NCBI GenBank assembly: GCA_023101885.1 | Contig: JALPQD010000160.1 | Coordinates: 1,612,001-1,676,000 of the forward strand | Reading direction: 5' to 3' | DNA: 64,000 nt | Source: Typhlomys cinereus | Taxonomy: Eukaryota > Chordata > Mammalia > Rodentia > Platacanthomyidae | Part shown: positions 11,649-22,836 of the stretch, one piece after another | Numbering within the stretch: position 1 is the first letter of the stretch | Layout of the letters: each line of letters begins with the position of its first letter | Translations under genes and position numbers: made by a program | The notes under the pieces: model-generated | Database searches by the model: none | The model's input: only the letters and a program-made list of their open reading frames with translations | Told to the model about the DNA's origin: nothing

Positions 11649-13164
11649 CTCTGTTGTTAATATTAAAATAAGTGATGATGGCCTTATCTGGAAAAACCGA
11701 TTTTTCTCATAAGATTTATATTGAAAGAATTGTCTTTTCCTTTTATTTTTTTGGTCTTTTCCTTTTGAATGAATTTAAAACTCCTTTGCATAGGTCCCTC
11801 TGTTCTGTACTGACTAAAGCTGTATAGAGTCCTTTGCTATTCATTTTCCAAGATTCTAAAGAGATTAAAAACTTTTGCTTTTGGAATTTGGATTTTTTTT
11901 TTTGGACTGAACAGAAATTTGTCTGCTCAAAGAGCATGTGGTATATAACTATTCTCTCTGAGAATAATAGCAGTTCCAGAGGGAATGTAAATTTGGATGT
12001 AAGAATTGCTTTAAGGGCCATTTTTATATTTTTCCATTTTTAGAGTTTGGCTCAAGAATTAGTTTGAAGCCAAAGCAGATTATATTTAAATTCATACTCT
12101 TTATGGGGTAAAAATATAGGTACAATATTTGGCTATTTTTTTAACTTAGATGAATTTTTCATGCATTTTTGTATGTGATGTAAATAGAATGAAGGAGAGA
12201 ACTTAAGAGGTGAAGTTGAACTGCAGAGAATACAGCAGTTCCCAAATTTAGTCGCATGTTGAAATCACCTAGAAATCTTTCAAAAGTCACATCCCTGCTC
12301 CAAGAAGTTCTAATGGGTTGGCATGGGGTGTGGCCTTGGCCTTAGGATGCTGGACACTCTCCAGGTGTTTTGAACGTGCTGCCACATGTGGGAGCTACTA
12401 CACTCAGGAGCATAGCAATCTGAGAAAGAAAATGTCAAGGGGAAAGCAAAGAGCCATTCAGAATTTCAGCTGGAGTTGTAGTGCCTTCAGTGTCTGACTG
12501 GAATTAATGGCGCTGAAAGGTATTAAAACTTTCAACTCTGATTGAACTTTCTGTTGTGATTCGACCTTTGCTTGGAATCTGGCTTGATTTTGGATTGCAG
12601 AATTTAATTAACAAGTTGACAAAAACTTTCTAAAACTCAGGGGAAAGCAGATATCTTATGACATAGGCATAAGGGCTGAGTTTGTCATAATTACACAATG
12701 GTCAAGGATACTTTTTTAAATACAGATCCTTCTGCTATGTGTTTTAAATTATTAATGAGAATGGAGATTTAGTAATAGACTTTGATTATTTTTGTTTGGA
12801 ACACACCAATCATTTATAAATTTGGAAGGAAAGTGTCATCTCATTTCACCCCATTTCAGGTTTGTACTATTTTTATCACCATCAGCTGTTTCCAAAATTC
12901 TAGAAAAATTTGGCAAAAGATGCCCTTTGCTTAGTATCTGGAGGCCATTTCTAATCAACACAGATATGAGTGAGGTTTTCCTGGAATAAGTTCAAGACAA
13001 AAGAACTGGGCAAGCAAACCCTATACTCGTGGAAAGAAAACAAGAAGAAGGGAAGCTCAAAGATCTTGGTAGATTTAAAAAGAAGCAAAGTTTAAAGGTT
13101 TTGGAAGATATACTGCAAATGGGGCAGAGAACTCAAGTCTAACCTGAAGGTTTAATAGCTGTGT

Positions 13165-13340
13165 GGAGCTGGGCATGGTGATAAACACCTATAATCCCAG
13201 CCGTGGGAAGAAACAGGAGGTGACAGGTTTGAGATCAACTGGGCTAAACAGTGAGATACTGCCTCAAACAACAAGAACAAAACAACAACAACAATAACAA
13301 CAACTGCTGGCAACAGCACACTATCACCAACACCACCACC
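13165..13340 (+). mobile_element. B1 SINE with (AAC)n tail
   Basis: GAGCTGGGCATGGTGATAAA, CACCTATAATCCCAGC, gtttgagatcaactgggc and gagatactgcctcaa show the B1 layout, followed by an AAC-rich tail. Confidence 0.85.
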
Positions 13341-14228
13341 CCTAATCAATATCAACAGAAACAAAACCCAAATTCACTTGTCTTTGAAATGACTTTTTGG
13401 CCAATTTACTAATTAGGTCAGTATTAGTGTGTTCTTTGTGTAGATATGATTTACTTTTTGGTATCAGAGATGAGCAAAGTGAATTTCAAGATAAAGTGAG
13501 TCCATATGGACAATTCAAAATTTTAAATGAGGAAAAGCATTTTTCTGTCTAGAGCATTGTGTTGGCATGTTTTCTGGGAGGCAGGCATCTGTGTTAGGGC
13601 AAGCGTTCTGGGGAAGACAGTTGAGCTCATGAGATAAAGAATTGGTTTGTTTCTACATATCTGAAACACATATTAGCAATTTCTAGGAAGTCCCCACAGG
13701 CTTGGGGGGTGAGCAGGAAGATGCTGATCTATGACAAACTGACTGTGGAATTTTAGACTGAAATAATGCTGAATTATAAACTCTTAGGCAATTCCATGTG
13801 TGCCAGCTTGTGATCATGCCCTTCTCTGTGGGAAATGGTAAAAGCAGTTTGCAAGGCCTCCTATGATTCTTTTTCTCTGTGTGAATTTATGATTCACAAA
13901 GCAGCCTTGAGCTAAGATTGAGACCCCAGTTTAACTGGCCACACCTCAAACTGCCAAGCCCCAGCTCTTGTCTGCCAAGAGATCTCTCACCACCCTGCCA
14001 GGCTCTTGGGTTCCTTGGAAGAACATCTTTGACAGTCGTCAATGGCTCTTTAGCTTTCTGTTAACATTTGATTTCATTGAGAAAGACCTTCATATTTCAT
14101 AATTCTACAGTGAGCATGTTTTGCAGTCTCAGGAAAGACGTCACTTTGGTCATAAGGGGGCTGGTTAGAAGTTTTTTTTTTTCCTATGATGTTCGATGTG
14201 TCTTATTCTCAAATTAAAAAAAAGCACT

Positions 14229-14379
14229 TCAGAAGGCACCGTATCCATCTCCCCGAGCAGCTACTGCAAAAGTAGGGTAGACCTCATAGGCGGCATAGGC
14301 GGCTAAGTCTTGTCCAAGCGTCACAGCTTGTTTAGCGGGGCAGCAGACACAGCTGCAGTGGCACTGGGGACAGCATATC
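14229..14379 (-). pseudogene. A1CF: A1CF terminal coding exon with 1-bp deletion
   Basis: A1CF is the RNA-binding partner of the APOBEC1 cytidine deaminase in apolipoprotein B mRNA editing. Read on the - strand, the exon begins GA TAT GCT after an AG acceptor and encodes a stretch matching the A1CF C-terminus: YAVPSATAAVSAA first, then, after a frame change, AVTLGQDLAAYAAYEVYP and TFAVAARGDGYGAF with a stop at 14229-14231. From memory the human coding part of this exon is 50 codons including the stop; this one is exactly one base short. The missing base lies near 14331 (CTAAACAAG where CTNAAGCAAG is expected). As read, the frame ends at TGA about 17 codons in, losing roughly the last 32 residues. 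Several Thr/Pro/Gln residues are changed, mostly to Ala. No earlier A1CF exon is seen before the gap at 17274. It could be the real gene end, a duplicated pseudogene, or partly sequence error. Confidence 0.85.
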
Positions 14380-14400
14380 CTAGAGGAGGAGGCAGAGAGA
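14380..14400 (-). other. Splice acceptor and polypyrimidine tract of the A1CF exon
   Basis: On the - strand TCTCTCTGCCTCCTCCTCTAG directly precedes the exon, with AG at 14381-14380. A retained acceptor means this is genomic or unspliced sequence, not a processed retrocopy. Confidence 0.8.
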
Positions 14401-15169
14401 CTTGATTATGGAGATGCACATTGTTTGCTTTTGGCATATAGTCTCCTTTCAGTAACACAAACATTCACACATGGCTTAAAACTAAAAACAAGGATGCATG
14501 TTGGAATGTGCCCTCAGGGGACTCACCAAATATTCAGTGGTTTTTAAGTGGCATTTGAAAAGTTGAGGATTCTCTAGCAGTCGACTTCACCTTGTCAGGA
14601 TCATTTCACAATAGAGAACGGAGACATTGTACAGAGTGTCTAAGACATAGAAAGGTACCTGGACACTGAGCTGCCAGACAGCTTGCGATTAGAACTTTCC
14701 CAGAAGTCTTGTATTATAAAAAAGGGCAGCTGCTATAGTACTGCCAAGACATGGCAGTAGAGGGGCTCTGTGTGTCGACTAAGCTCCCCCCACTTTTGTA
14801 TTGGGAACAAGAGGGGATGAGATTGAGTATTAAAGTGTGAAAATTCATAAAATCATTATGTTCATGCATTAACAGTACAAGAATAAAACAGTGGAAAAAT
14901 AAAAAAAATAAAAAATAAAAACCATTATTTTCATGCAAGAAGGATAAGTGGAGACTAACAGACTAACTAAACTTGTAGGGGAATGCTGTAATTTAAACTG
15001 CTAGTACATTATCATCACCATGAAAGCAAATACGTATTTTTTAAAGACATCTTTGAGTGGAGCTTGTGCAAGAGAAGGGGCTCCATTTCTCCAAGACCCA
15101 AGAAGAAGTGTCCAGGTGTAAACCTAAGTGGATGGACACGTGTGTGTTGAGGCTATGTTCCCAGGATGA

Positions 15170-15203
<34 letters not shown>

Positions 15204-15844
15204 GGTTTCGCTGTCTCTCTTTCTCTGCATTAATGACCGAGCCTCTCTAAGTTTTATTCAGAGAAAAGTAGAATCCAGGTCACAGTCCACTTTCATATAT
15301 GAAACATGATTAGTTCTGGCTTTACTTGCCAGAATGGAAGGCACAATCAACATTTTTGAGAATACAAGAGGTGGAAGGATAAAGAAGACCTCATACCTAT
15401 AAATGACCTACATAAGATGAATTGGACAATAGGAATGCCATACTTTGAGGTCTAGCAGAAACTATAGCTTGGGTGTATGAGGAATATGCTGATGCAATAG
15501 CGAATACCAAATTTTTTTTAAAGATGCAATTTTAATTATAAAAAGAATGGACTAGTTTAAGGAAAAACTGTGAAAAGAATTTCTTGCCTACTCCCCTTTA
15601 ATCTGTAGAAAATTCATACTCTGAGTATGACCTTAAAATCTATTAATCTAAGAGTTTTATATTGAGAAATCAATGAATGTCCAGACCCAAATCAGAGACG
15701 AGAGAAATGAAAGGCTACGTGTTACATATTGCAGCATGTCTGTCTCTCTCTTCTCCTTTCTCTCACACACAATTTTTCACTTAATTAAAAAATTAACCTA
15801 CATATCTATTTCGAAAGCAAAGTAATAAAAGACTGAATATTCAA
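14401..15844. other. Unassigned sequence, possibly A1CF last intron
   Basis: No repeats of note except a CT run at 15172-15203. If the A1CF exon is in its native context this is the 3' part of the last intron (- strand). No further exon is visible. Confidence 0.4.
15172..15203. repeat. (CT)n simple repeat
   Basis: CT dimers with one interruption. Confidence 0.9.
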
Positions 15845-16255
15845 ATAGGAGAGGCAGCTCCCCTTCCGTGAAATTTAATGGATGCCCGTGATCCAGCCCC
15901 CTGCAAGCTGACCCAGGACCATGAGTGCAGTGTGAGGCCAGCTGGAGCCACACAGCCAGAGTCTGTCTTAAAATGCAAGCAGCAAGGCTGGGAGAATGGC
16001 TCAGTTGGTAAAGTGCCTGTGTTCAAGCACGAGGACCTGAGTTCAGATTCCCAGAACCTGTGAAAGCTCAGACATGGTCGCTGACATTTGGAACCCTAGT
16101 AACGGGGGTCCCGTGGCAGAGGATCCCACAAGCTTGCTAGCCAGCTATTCTAGACAATCAGTGAATATAGACTCAGTGAGAGACCCTGTCCTGAGGGTAA
16201 GGGAGAACAGCAGTGGTAGATACATGTGTCAGCCTCTATCTGCCCATCACACGCT
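15845..16255 (+). mobile_element. B1/B4-like SINE cluster
   Basis: 15845-15980 looks like a degraded B1-type piece (gtgaggccagctggagccac, gagtctgtcttaaaa). It is followed by a tRNA-headed SINE: GGCTGGGAGAATGGCTCAGT, GACCTGAGTTCAGATTCCCA, and a body ending gagagaccctgtcctgag. Confidence 0.65.
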
Positions 16256-16575
16256 CACCACACACACACACAACACACCACACACACACATACAACACAC
16301 CACACAACAATACACCACATACACTACACTACACCACACACAAATACAACACATACTCCACCACACACACCACACAACACACAACAACCCACCACACAAA
16401 CATACAATACCACATCACCCACTCACACACTACACCACACCACACTACACCACACAACACACTACAACCACACACCACGATACCACACACACGCCCACAC
16501 ACACACCACATACACCACACACACTACACCACACACCCATACCACACACACACATCACACATACACACACATGTG
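16256..16575. repeat. Degenerate CA-rich satellite-like tract
   Basis: About 320 bases almost without G on the + strand, made of irregular CACAC, CACCAC, ACAAC and ATAC units. All three forward frames stay open (His/Thr-rich) because of composition, not coding. It follows a SINE and probably grew from its CA-rich tail. Confidence 0.9.
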
Positions 16576-16648
16576 CCGTTCTAAACATGCATACACATTG
16601 ACATACAATAAAAAATATAAAAATAGCATAATATAAAAACAAACTACA

Positions 16649-16904
16649 GGGCTGGAGATGGTCTCAGGGGTTAAGCCTCCGCCTTGCAGACGGAAGTCCT
16701 GAGTTCGGATCCCAGATCCCACGTATAAGCGGGCAGAGAGCGGGGGGGCGCCTGTGTTTTTGGTCTGGTAGCGGAGCCTGTGAATCCCGCAGAAAGACAG
16801 GAGGTGAGCGTCCATGGTGGTTCTGAATTCACCCGTGGTTCTACACACACACACGCACACATGCATACACCAACATGCACAATTGAATAAATAATAAAAA
16901 AAAG
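16649..16904 (+). mobile_element. SINE-1
   Basis: Head GGGCTGGAGATGGTCTCAGG, B-box-like GTCCTGAGTTCGGATCCC, body, ACAC run and AATAAATAATAAA tail. Target duplication of about 12 bp reads aaacaaactaca (16637-16648) and aaacaaaactaca on the right. Confidence 0.88.
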
Positions 16905-17273
16905 AAAACAAAACTACAATGATTAAAAACAACGGATGCGGCTAATTTAATCACCCCGTCCTCCATTCCCCGGTTGGTCCATAACAGAGCCGGGTGAAGC
17001 TCTAACCTGTCTTAGGTATCATGAATGACCGTGGCAATAGGAAGCTGGTTTGCTGAGTGCCCGCCTAGCACACGGAGAGCTCAAGCAGGTGCCACCTATT
17101 AACAGGTAGCCCCTGAGTGTCTCACTCACGACCCAGGCTCAGAGCAAGATTGACCGTCAAGACCTGCTTAAAGCCTAAGTGACATGAGACTCTTGCTCTT
17201 CTTGCTGTTTCCCCATCTTATCTTGAATGGTTCACTGTGTGGGTGAATTGTCGACCCCAGATGGTAGACTGGG
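16905..17273. other. Unassigned sequence left of the assembly gap
   Basis: No gene or clear repeat recognised. It has no match in the flank beyond 29729. Confidence 0.5.
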
Positions 17274-17298
17274 NNNNNNNNNNNNNNNNNNNNNNNNN
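17274..17298. other. Assembly gap (25 N)
   Basis: Run of 25 N. Such fixed-length runs usually mark gaps of unknown true size. The outer end of the left inverted-repeat arm meets it directly. Confidence 1.
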
Positions 17299-17477
17299 CA
17301 GAACACACGAGCTGGGTCGGATACCAGCTTGGGTAGTTTTAGATCACGAATGGCACCTCTCCCTTCCACCCCGTTCTTGAAACAGTGGGGAATCGAGAGA
17401 CCATTTAGCAAGCAAATCTCAATAGTCAGGGGTCTGTTTGGACTATAGAGAAAAAGGGTGATGATTGAGGGGAGGGA

Positions 17478-17481
17478 GGAA

Positions 17482-17519
<38 letters not shown>

Positions 17520-17522
17520 GAG
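17478..17522. repeat. (GA)n simple repeat
   Basis: GA-rich run, mirrored as the CT run at 29508-29545 in the other arm. Confidence 0.9.
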
Positions 17523-17816
17523 ACATTCAACCAGGAGCATTGTTTCTGCCACGATAGCAAATGGGAGTGACTGATTAATTACATGGAAACATCAAGACCT
17601 CCTTCTCTGAGCAGCCATATTTGTACTGGGACTCAAAGGAGCTTCAGGAGTTGCCGGTGACGAAGATGGAAGCACAGCTCTGCAGCTATGCGGCCATACA
17701 CTCAAAGGCACCCCAGCACATGAGCTTTGAAGGCTGGCGGGGGGACTAGGGAGTGACAAGAACCATCAACTGGAAGACAGGAGGTTTTCAGGGAGGAAGA
17801 GAAAATAAGGAGATTA

Positions 17817-17965
17817 TAACAGTGGTGCATGCTGTGATCCCTGTAATCCCAGCATTTGGAAGCTGAAGGAGGAAGATTGTCACTAGTTGGAGGCCAGTCG
17901 GGGGTCCCAGTGAGTTCCAGACCAGCTGGGTTACATAGTAAACCTTATCTCAAAACAATAATGAA
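17817..17965 (+). mobile_element. B1 SINE (left arm)
   Basis: GTGATCCCTGTAATCCCAGC, aagctgaaggaggaagattg and gggttacatagtaaacctta show the B1 layout. The paired copy is at about 29045-29200. Confidence 0.85.
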
Positions 17966-17986
17966 GTGATTGTAAAATTAGAAGGA

Positions 17987-18600
17987 TGGGCTGGAGAGAT
18001 GGCTCAGGGGTGATTATAGTTACTCTGCTTCATCGTCAATAAATTCACAGCCAGGGCTGGAGAGGGCTCAGGGTAACCTTGCAGGCGGAAGGTCCTGAGT
18101 TCGGATCCCCGATCCCACGTATAGACGCCAGGCGGAAGCAGGGGCGGCCTGCGTCTTGTCCTGGTAGGGCGGAGCCTGTGAATCCCGGGGCAGAAGGAGG
18201 TGGAGGCGTCTGTGGTTCCGAGTTCGTCCGTGGTTCTACACATACACAGACATACACACAGCACACACACGCGCTGCACATACACACGCATATGCGCGCA
18301 GTTGAATAAATAATAATAATAATAAAATAAATAAATAAATAAATAAATAAATTCACAGCCAAAGGGCTTAAGGGGACAAGAGGCTTTGTTCTGGTTTTGA
18401 TTATCTCTGCCTTGCAAACAAAAGGACCTGAGTTCAGATTCCCCAGTTCCCACATAAAATGCCAGGTGTATATGGGGTGCCCTGTAATTCTGGTTATGGA
18501 AGGCAGAGCCTGCAACCCTAGAGCAAAGCAATAAGGAGGGAGAACAATCCAGAATGATTCCTAATCACCCTTGGGCCCTCAAAAGTATACACCACAAAAA
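17987..18600 (+). mobile_element. SINE-2 broken by an LTR-1 fragment (left arm)
   Basis: The head GGGCTGGAGAGATGGCTCAG stops at about 18010. It is followed by reversed LTR-1 3' end sequence (18011-18053 and 18362-18405: gataaattcacag-like, then ttaaggggacaagaggcttt), after which SINE-2 resumes with ctgccttgcaaac to about 18600. A SINE-1 sits inside the LTR piece. Confidence 0.7.
18054..18345 (+). mobile_element. SINE-1 (left arm)
   Basis: Nested in the LTR-1 fragment with the target duplication aataaattcacagcca (18038-18053, 18346-18361). The same insertion with the same target site lies in the other arm at 28663-28965, so it predates the inverted duplication. Confidence 0.93.
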
Positions 18601-20399
18601 GAAAAAGAAAAGAAAATCGGAGAGATTCTAGCTACCAGAGACCATACTGCTATCTGTAGACCAAGATAAGTCATGGTATTGTCAAAGTGGAGAGGAAAAT
18701 GTCCAGACAAGGAGAACAGGGAGGCGGTGAAACCATCTAAGGGACCGTCAGACTGTCAGGAGAGAGCTGAGCAGTCCAACCTTCAGGAGAGAAGATGGGG
18801 TGAGTGGCAGAAACATTATACAGTACGGATACACAACCTGGTAAGTGTGTTACTGAGAAGACAGAATAGAGGAAATCTCTGAGGGAAAAGGAGAAGGAGC
18901 TGTGGGAATGAACTTGAGGCTTTTAGCTTAGTGGGTGCAATGGCTGATGAGTCACAAACAACTGAGGGCAGTTCTGGGGCAATAAAGGGCAAAAATCACT
19001 GCCCTCTATGGCTAGAAATGCAAATCTCCTGGATCATCTGTGGTGGAAGTTAGTTTAGTAAGAACTTATCTATAACTATGTGTAACAATATTTTTCTCAA
19101 ACAACAACAACAACAACAAAGAAGCCTGCTAACGGAAGAGCAGACTTTGTTGTGATCCGAGAACGCCGGGCTTCTCCTACCCACGGGCACCAAGGTGCTG
19201 GGCGCCTGGAAGCATCTGGAGAGGCGGTTTCCTTACTGCCGCCGACACAAGCCAACTCATCCTAAGCTTATCTCACATCCGCCCCGAGGTCTCCTGGGGG
19301 ATACGGCCCTTATTACTGAAATTTGTGCAGGAACACAAATAGCTGGAAAGAAGTTTCTGAACGTGCTCCTCAGGGCCAGCTTTCACAAAAACTTCCTAAA
19401 AGCTAGCCTGAGTGACTGTGCTGACATTTTGTTTTGTCTTCACAAAATAGGATTTTTGAAACGTTTTGAGATTCTTATGTGCATTGAGCTCACTTTATGG
19501 GAATCTTTTGCAATAAGAAGAGAAAAACCTGGATTGTTTCTTTCCCACACCATCTGACTTTATAACTGATGGTATCACCTTGACCTTTTGACAGCTAAGC
19601 CCTTGATTGTGAAACAAGGAAAATAATGGTTAACTCCCTTACAAGAAGGGTATTGGGACTTATTCAATCAAAGGTTTAAGCCATGCTCAATCTGCAGGGA
19701 GAGTGTATTCATAAATACCAGATGTGAATAATGGTCCTTATTTTGACCATAACTACCTGCTGTCTCTGTAGCCATCGGTCCTCGGTCACCCATCATGGGA
19801 TAAAAGATAAGGATAGACTATGTTCCGCTACCTTCCAGGAACTCCTCAGTGTAGAACAGAAGACAAGCATGAAAGCAGAAGGGCATCATGGATGGACAAG
19901 TGAACTACCAGATGAAGGAAGAGGAAAAAAAATGTTTAAAGGTTAAAGTTTACCTGAGGGCTGGGAATGGAACTCTGGGAGAGAGTTCTACCCCTAGGTG
20001 CTACCCCTGCCAATAGCACTAGGTGCTCTAAAAAAAAAAAGTCTAAAAACCATCTTTTTTCTCAATGAGCAAATTGGAATAACTTCTGCGACTTTCCCTC
20101 GAGGGCAAGACGAGACAAGGTTTTCAGCTCAGTATCTTATTTATCACGAGGAAGTGATTAAAAGAGTTGGATGGGCTCTAAGCCACTTGTATTTAATTAC
20201 CCGCGTGTGCCTTGAACAGGCTTCCGTCACTGAATGCCTGGTTCTTCATCTGTCAAAAGGGGTGGTATAGCAACCCCTTAAGGATGGCTGAAGAACAAGC
20301 GTAAAAGAAATAAAAAAATTTGGGGTCGGCTTGCCCTAGAGAAGCCTACGCCCACACTTGAGTGACTTACTTTTAGTGCCTCCACTCTCTTTCCTTATA
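18601..20399. other. Unique sequence in the left arm
   Basis: No gene recognised. 19140-19310 is GC-rich with an open frame, but the paired arm has several frame-breaking indels in it, so it is not a conserved protein. An ID-like piece lies at about 19955-20030. Confidence 0.5.
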
Positions 20400-20401
20400 T
20401 T

Positions 20402-20436
<35 letters not shown>

Positions 20437-20625
20437 TTTTTTATTTATTTGAGTAGAGAGAGAGAGAGACAGAGAGACAGAGACTATGCGCATGCATCCC
20501 ATGGTGCGTGGATGGAGGTCAGAGGAAGTCAGCTCTCTCCTTCAACCACATGGGCTTCCAGGGATGAAGCTCTGACCCCCAGGTTCGCAAGCCAGAGCCT
20601 AATCCTCAGAACGATCTCTCAGCCC
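20400..20625 (-). mobile_element. B2/B3-type SINE with (TTTA)n tail, spanning the arm boundary
   Basis: TTTA repeat, GA/CAGAGA run, GGATGGAGGTCAGAGGAAGT, CTCTCCTTCAACCACATGGG, gttcgcaagccagag and a reversed head. It is complete here; the paired copy is cut at 26407, making this the likely original arm. Confidence 0.8.
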
Positions 20626-20683
20626 GAGTACCTCTCTCTTAGCCCCAGGTCAGCTTCAAGCCTCTTCTTAATGAACTGCTTCA

Positions 20684-20920
20684 GTGAAAAAAAAAAAAAA
20701 AAAAAAAAAAAAAAAGCAGGACCAGAGAGAGAGTTCATTGGATGCAGTGCTTGTTGCCAAGTCTGACGACCTGAGTTCGATCCCTGGAACCCACTTGTCA
20801 GAAGGACAAAGTTCCCAAGGTGTCGACTGACCTCCACATGGATGCCATGGCATGCGTGCGTGCATGTGTCACGTGCATATGATACACACAATAAAGAAAT
20901 AAATCTAAAAAAGCTTAATT
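20684..20920 (+). mobile_element. Poly-A run followed by a B2/B3-type SINE
   Basis: A run of about 30 A (20686-20715), then GGACCAGAGAGAGAGTTCAT, GACCTGAGTTCGATCCCTGG, tgacctccacatggatgcc and a tail AATAAAGAAATAAATC. Confidence 0.7.
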
Positions 20921-21461
20921 TAAAAAAAAAGTGATTGCCCGAAGCAGCTAATGAGGCAACTGGGAACAGCTGTACTTGTTGGGTGGGATTTAGTAGAGCT
21001 TAGCATTGAGTCGTGACCCTCATCCCTATTAGACCCAATGCCCTCACTTTCATAATGACTTTAAGTAATTTTGTTATACATAGCGATAGTACCTCCTTCG
21101 TTATTCTCAAATGATATTTTTAGGTAACACACCACACATATTAATTAAATCAATTCTAAAAGTACCATAGAGAAGAAATGCATATTCTGGCTCCTTATGT
21201 GACTGCTTAGGCATCGCTCAACTAGAAGACGCAGCACGGTAATCACGCAGCCATGATGTCTCCAGATGAACACAGCTGTGGGGTTTCAGAGGTGTAGTTT
21301 CAGGCACTACTGCAATCAGCAAGGAGCTTCTTCCAGAACAGCCAGAGAGCAGTTAAGCACAAGTCACTGAACACAAGCAGCTTAGATCCAGCCAACTCTT
21401 TTAATCACTTCCTTGCAATAAATAATTGGCTTAAAAACCTGAACAAAACAATAAGCTGACA
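20921..21461. other. Unassigned non-coding sequence
   Basis: Part of the spacer between the inverted arms; no gene or repeat recognised. Confidence 0.45.
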
Positions 21462-21675
21462 CTTGTAGCTGGACCTGTGGTGCAGGCCTGGATTCCCAGC
21501 TTCTTGGGAAGCTGAGGCAGAAAGGCGGAAAGTTCAAGATCAGTTTGAGCTTCAGAGTGAGTTCAAGGCCAGCCTGAACAACTTAGTAAGACTCTGTCTT
21601 AAATAAAAACAAAAGATGGGCCGGGAATATAGTTCAATAGTAGAGTGCTTATTTTGCATGTACAAGGCAAGTTCC
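21462..21675 (+). mobile_element. B1-ID composite SINE
   Basis: A B1 (GGTGCAGGCCTGGATTCCCA, aagctgaggcag, gtaagactctgtctt) is followed directly by an ID-like head (gggccgggaatatagttcaa, gagtgcttattttgcatg). Such 7SL-tRNA dimers are known in several rodent lineages. Confidence 0.75.
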
Positions 21676-21680
21676 CAGTA

Positions 21681-21728
21681 AGAGAGAGAGAGACAGAGAA
21701 GGGGGGGGAGAGAGAGAGAGAGAGAGAC
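21681..21728. repeat. (GA)n simple repeat
   Basis: GA dimers with a short G run inside. Confidence 0.9.
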
Positions 21729-21865
21729 TGTGTTTGTTGGCATAAGTCTTAGATTTCAAATATTAAGTGTATATTTAAAACCTCAGGAAAAAACTCGATG
21801 TTCATTTATATATTGAATGACATGGAGTTCTGGATTCCAATTTTTTAATTTAAATATTTTTTCAT

Positions 21866-21867
21866 TA

Positions 21868-21918
<51 letters not shown>

Positions 21919-22039
21919 GTGAGAAAGGGCCAGAGCCATTTCCACCTGGTTTGCTTTTTTTAAATGGGACCTGGGATCCAAACTCAGGACCTTCTGTTTG
22001 CAAGGCAGAATCTTAAGCCCTTAGCCATCTCTCCAGCCC
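21866..22039 (-). mobile_element. SINE-2 with internal deletion, minus orientation
   Basis: GT then GA run, a shortened body (gggacctgggatccaaactc) and the reversed head gccatctctccagccc. Much of the usual body is missing. Confidence 0.78.
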
Positions 22040-22824
22040 TGAATTCAAATTATTTTTAACAGATTCTTCTACTTATAGAGCCTAGTCAGGAGGACCCCTG
22101 AACATAAGGTGGGATGAAGAACATTTTTTCAAGTGACATGTATAATTCCTGGCCCCTGCCAATAAATGCTTGCAATAACCCCAATCGCTGTGATAACCAG
22201 TGTTCCTGCAGACACCCACTGTTCCCCCAAGAGCCAGTTCCATCCCTGGAACTCTCAGCGTTGGAGAAGAACATAGCTAAAGATGAAGGAATACAGGCAC
22301 GCTGGAGTGGGTAACTCACATAGGATCAGATCAATCTTCTGCTCTAAGGAGCTGGGTGAGCAGAAGACTCAGATCATCCGTGAGTTGGGTTCAAATCCGT
22401 CACTGTGGATCTTGACACTGACCAAACCCATGCTGTTTACTTCCATATTCCAGACTTTATGATAACAGTGAACTCTGGGACTGCTAGAATTCTGACGTTG
22501 GCTAATGCAGGCAGTAAAGATTATCACGTTTGAAAGAGACAATATTGCATCCTGAGAGAATCATAGAAATTGGTGCTTGGGAGGCCTTGAAAGACAATTC
22601 ATCCTCATTGCATTTCACCTTGACTTGTACCGAAGACAAATAGGTCTTGGCACTGTAAGTGTCAATTATAGTCACCTGGGTTTGTTTCATGAGACAGGTT
22701 CTCATTAGATAGCCCAAGCTGACTTGAAACTCAGCTTTCCCTATCTTAGTCTTTCAAAATGCTGAGATATCAGCTGCTATTTCTTTACTGGGTGAAATCA
22801 ACAGAATATTGTATCTTATATGCA
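22040..22824. other. Unassigned non-coding sequence
   Basis: No gene recognised; short overlapping frames at 22086-22319 show no family I know. Confidence 0.4.
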
Positions 22825-22836
22825 CCTGTGTATTTG

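Larger units (their letters stand above)
7080..14228 (-). other. A1CF: Repeat-poor AT-rich span; candidate A1CF 3' UTR
   Basis: About 7 kb directly downstream, on the - strand, of the A1CF stop codon. It has far fewer interspersed repeats than the rest of the window: I see only two B1 copies and a few short simple repeats. Sequence just after the stop (GAGAATAAGACACA near 14203-14216, - strand) resembles the human A1CF 3' UTR as I remember it. Human A1CF has a very long last exon, roughly 7 kb by memory. A minus-strand AATAAA lies at about 7290-7295 and could mark the end. That the whole span is UTR is inference. No other gene is seen in it. Confidence 0.45.
17299..20553 (+). repeat. Left arm of a 3.3-kb inverted duplication
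   Basis: The reverse complement of this arm recurs at 26407-29729. Shared blocks occur in the same order: the gap-edge block, a GA/CT run, a B1, a SINE-2/LTR-1 composite holding a SINE-1, unique sequence including a GC-rich block near 19140-19310, and a B2/B3 SINE with its TTTA tail. By eye the arms are roughly 95% identical, with many one- or two-base indels. The inner boundary is at CCACATGG (20546-20553). Here the B2/B3 SINE continues to about 20625, whereas the other arm breaks inside it. Confidence 0.95.

Noticed and set aside
16074..16642. Three overlapping His/Thr-rich frames
   Set aside because: All come from the CA-rich tract; several frames open at once means no coding constraint.
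19195..19557. 120-residue frame in the GC-rich block of the left arm
   Set aside because: The other arm copy has frame-breaking indels in the same block and I recognise no protein family.
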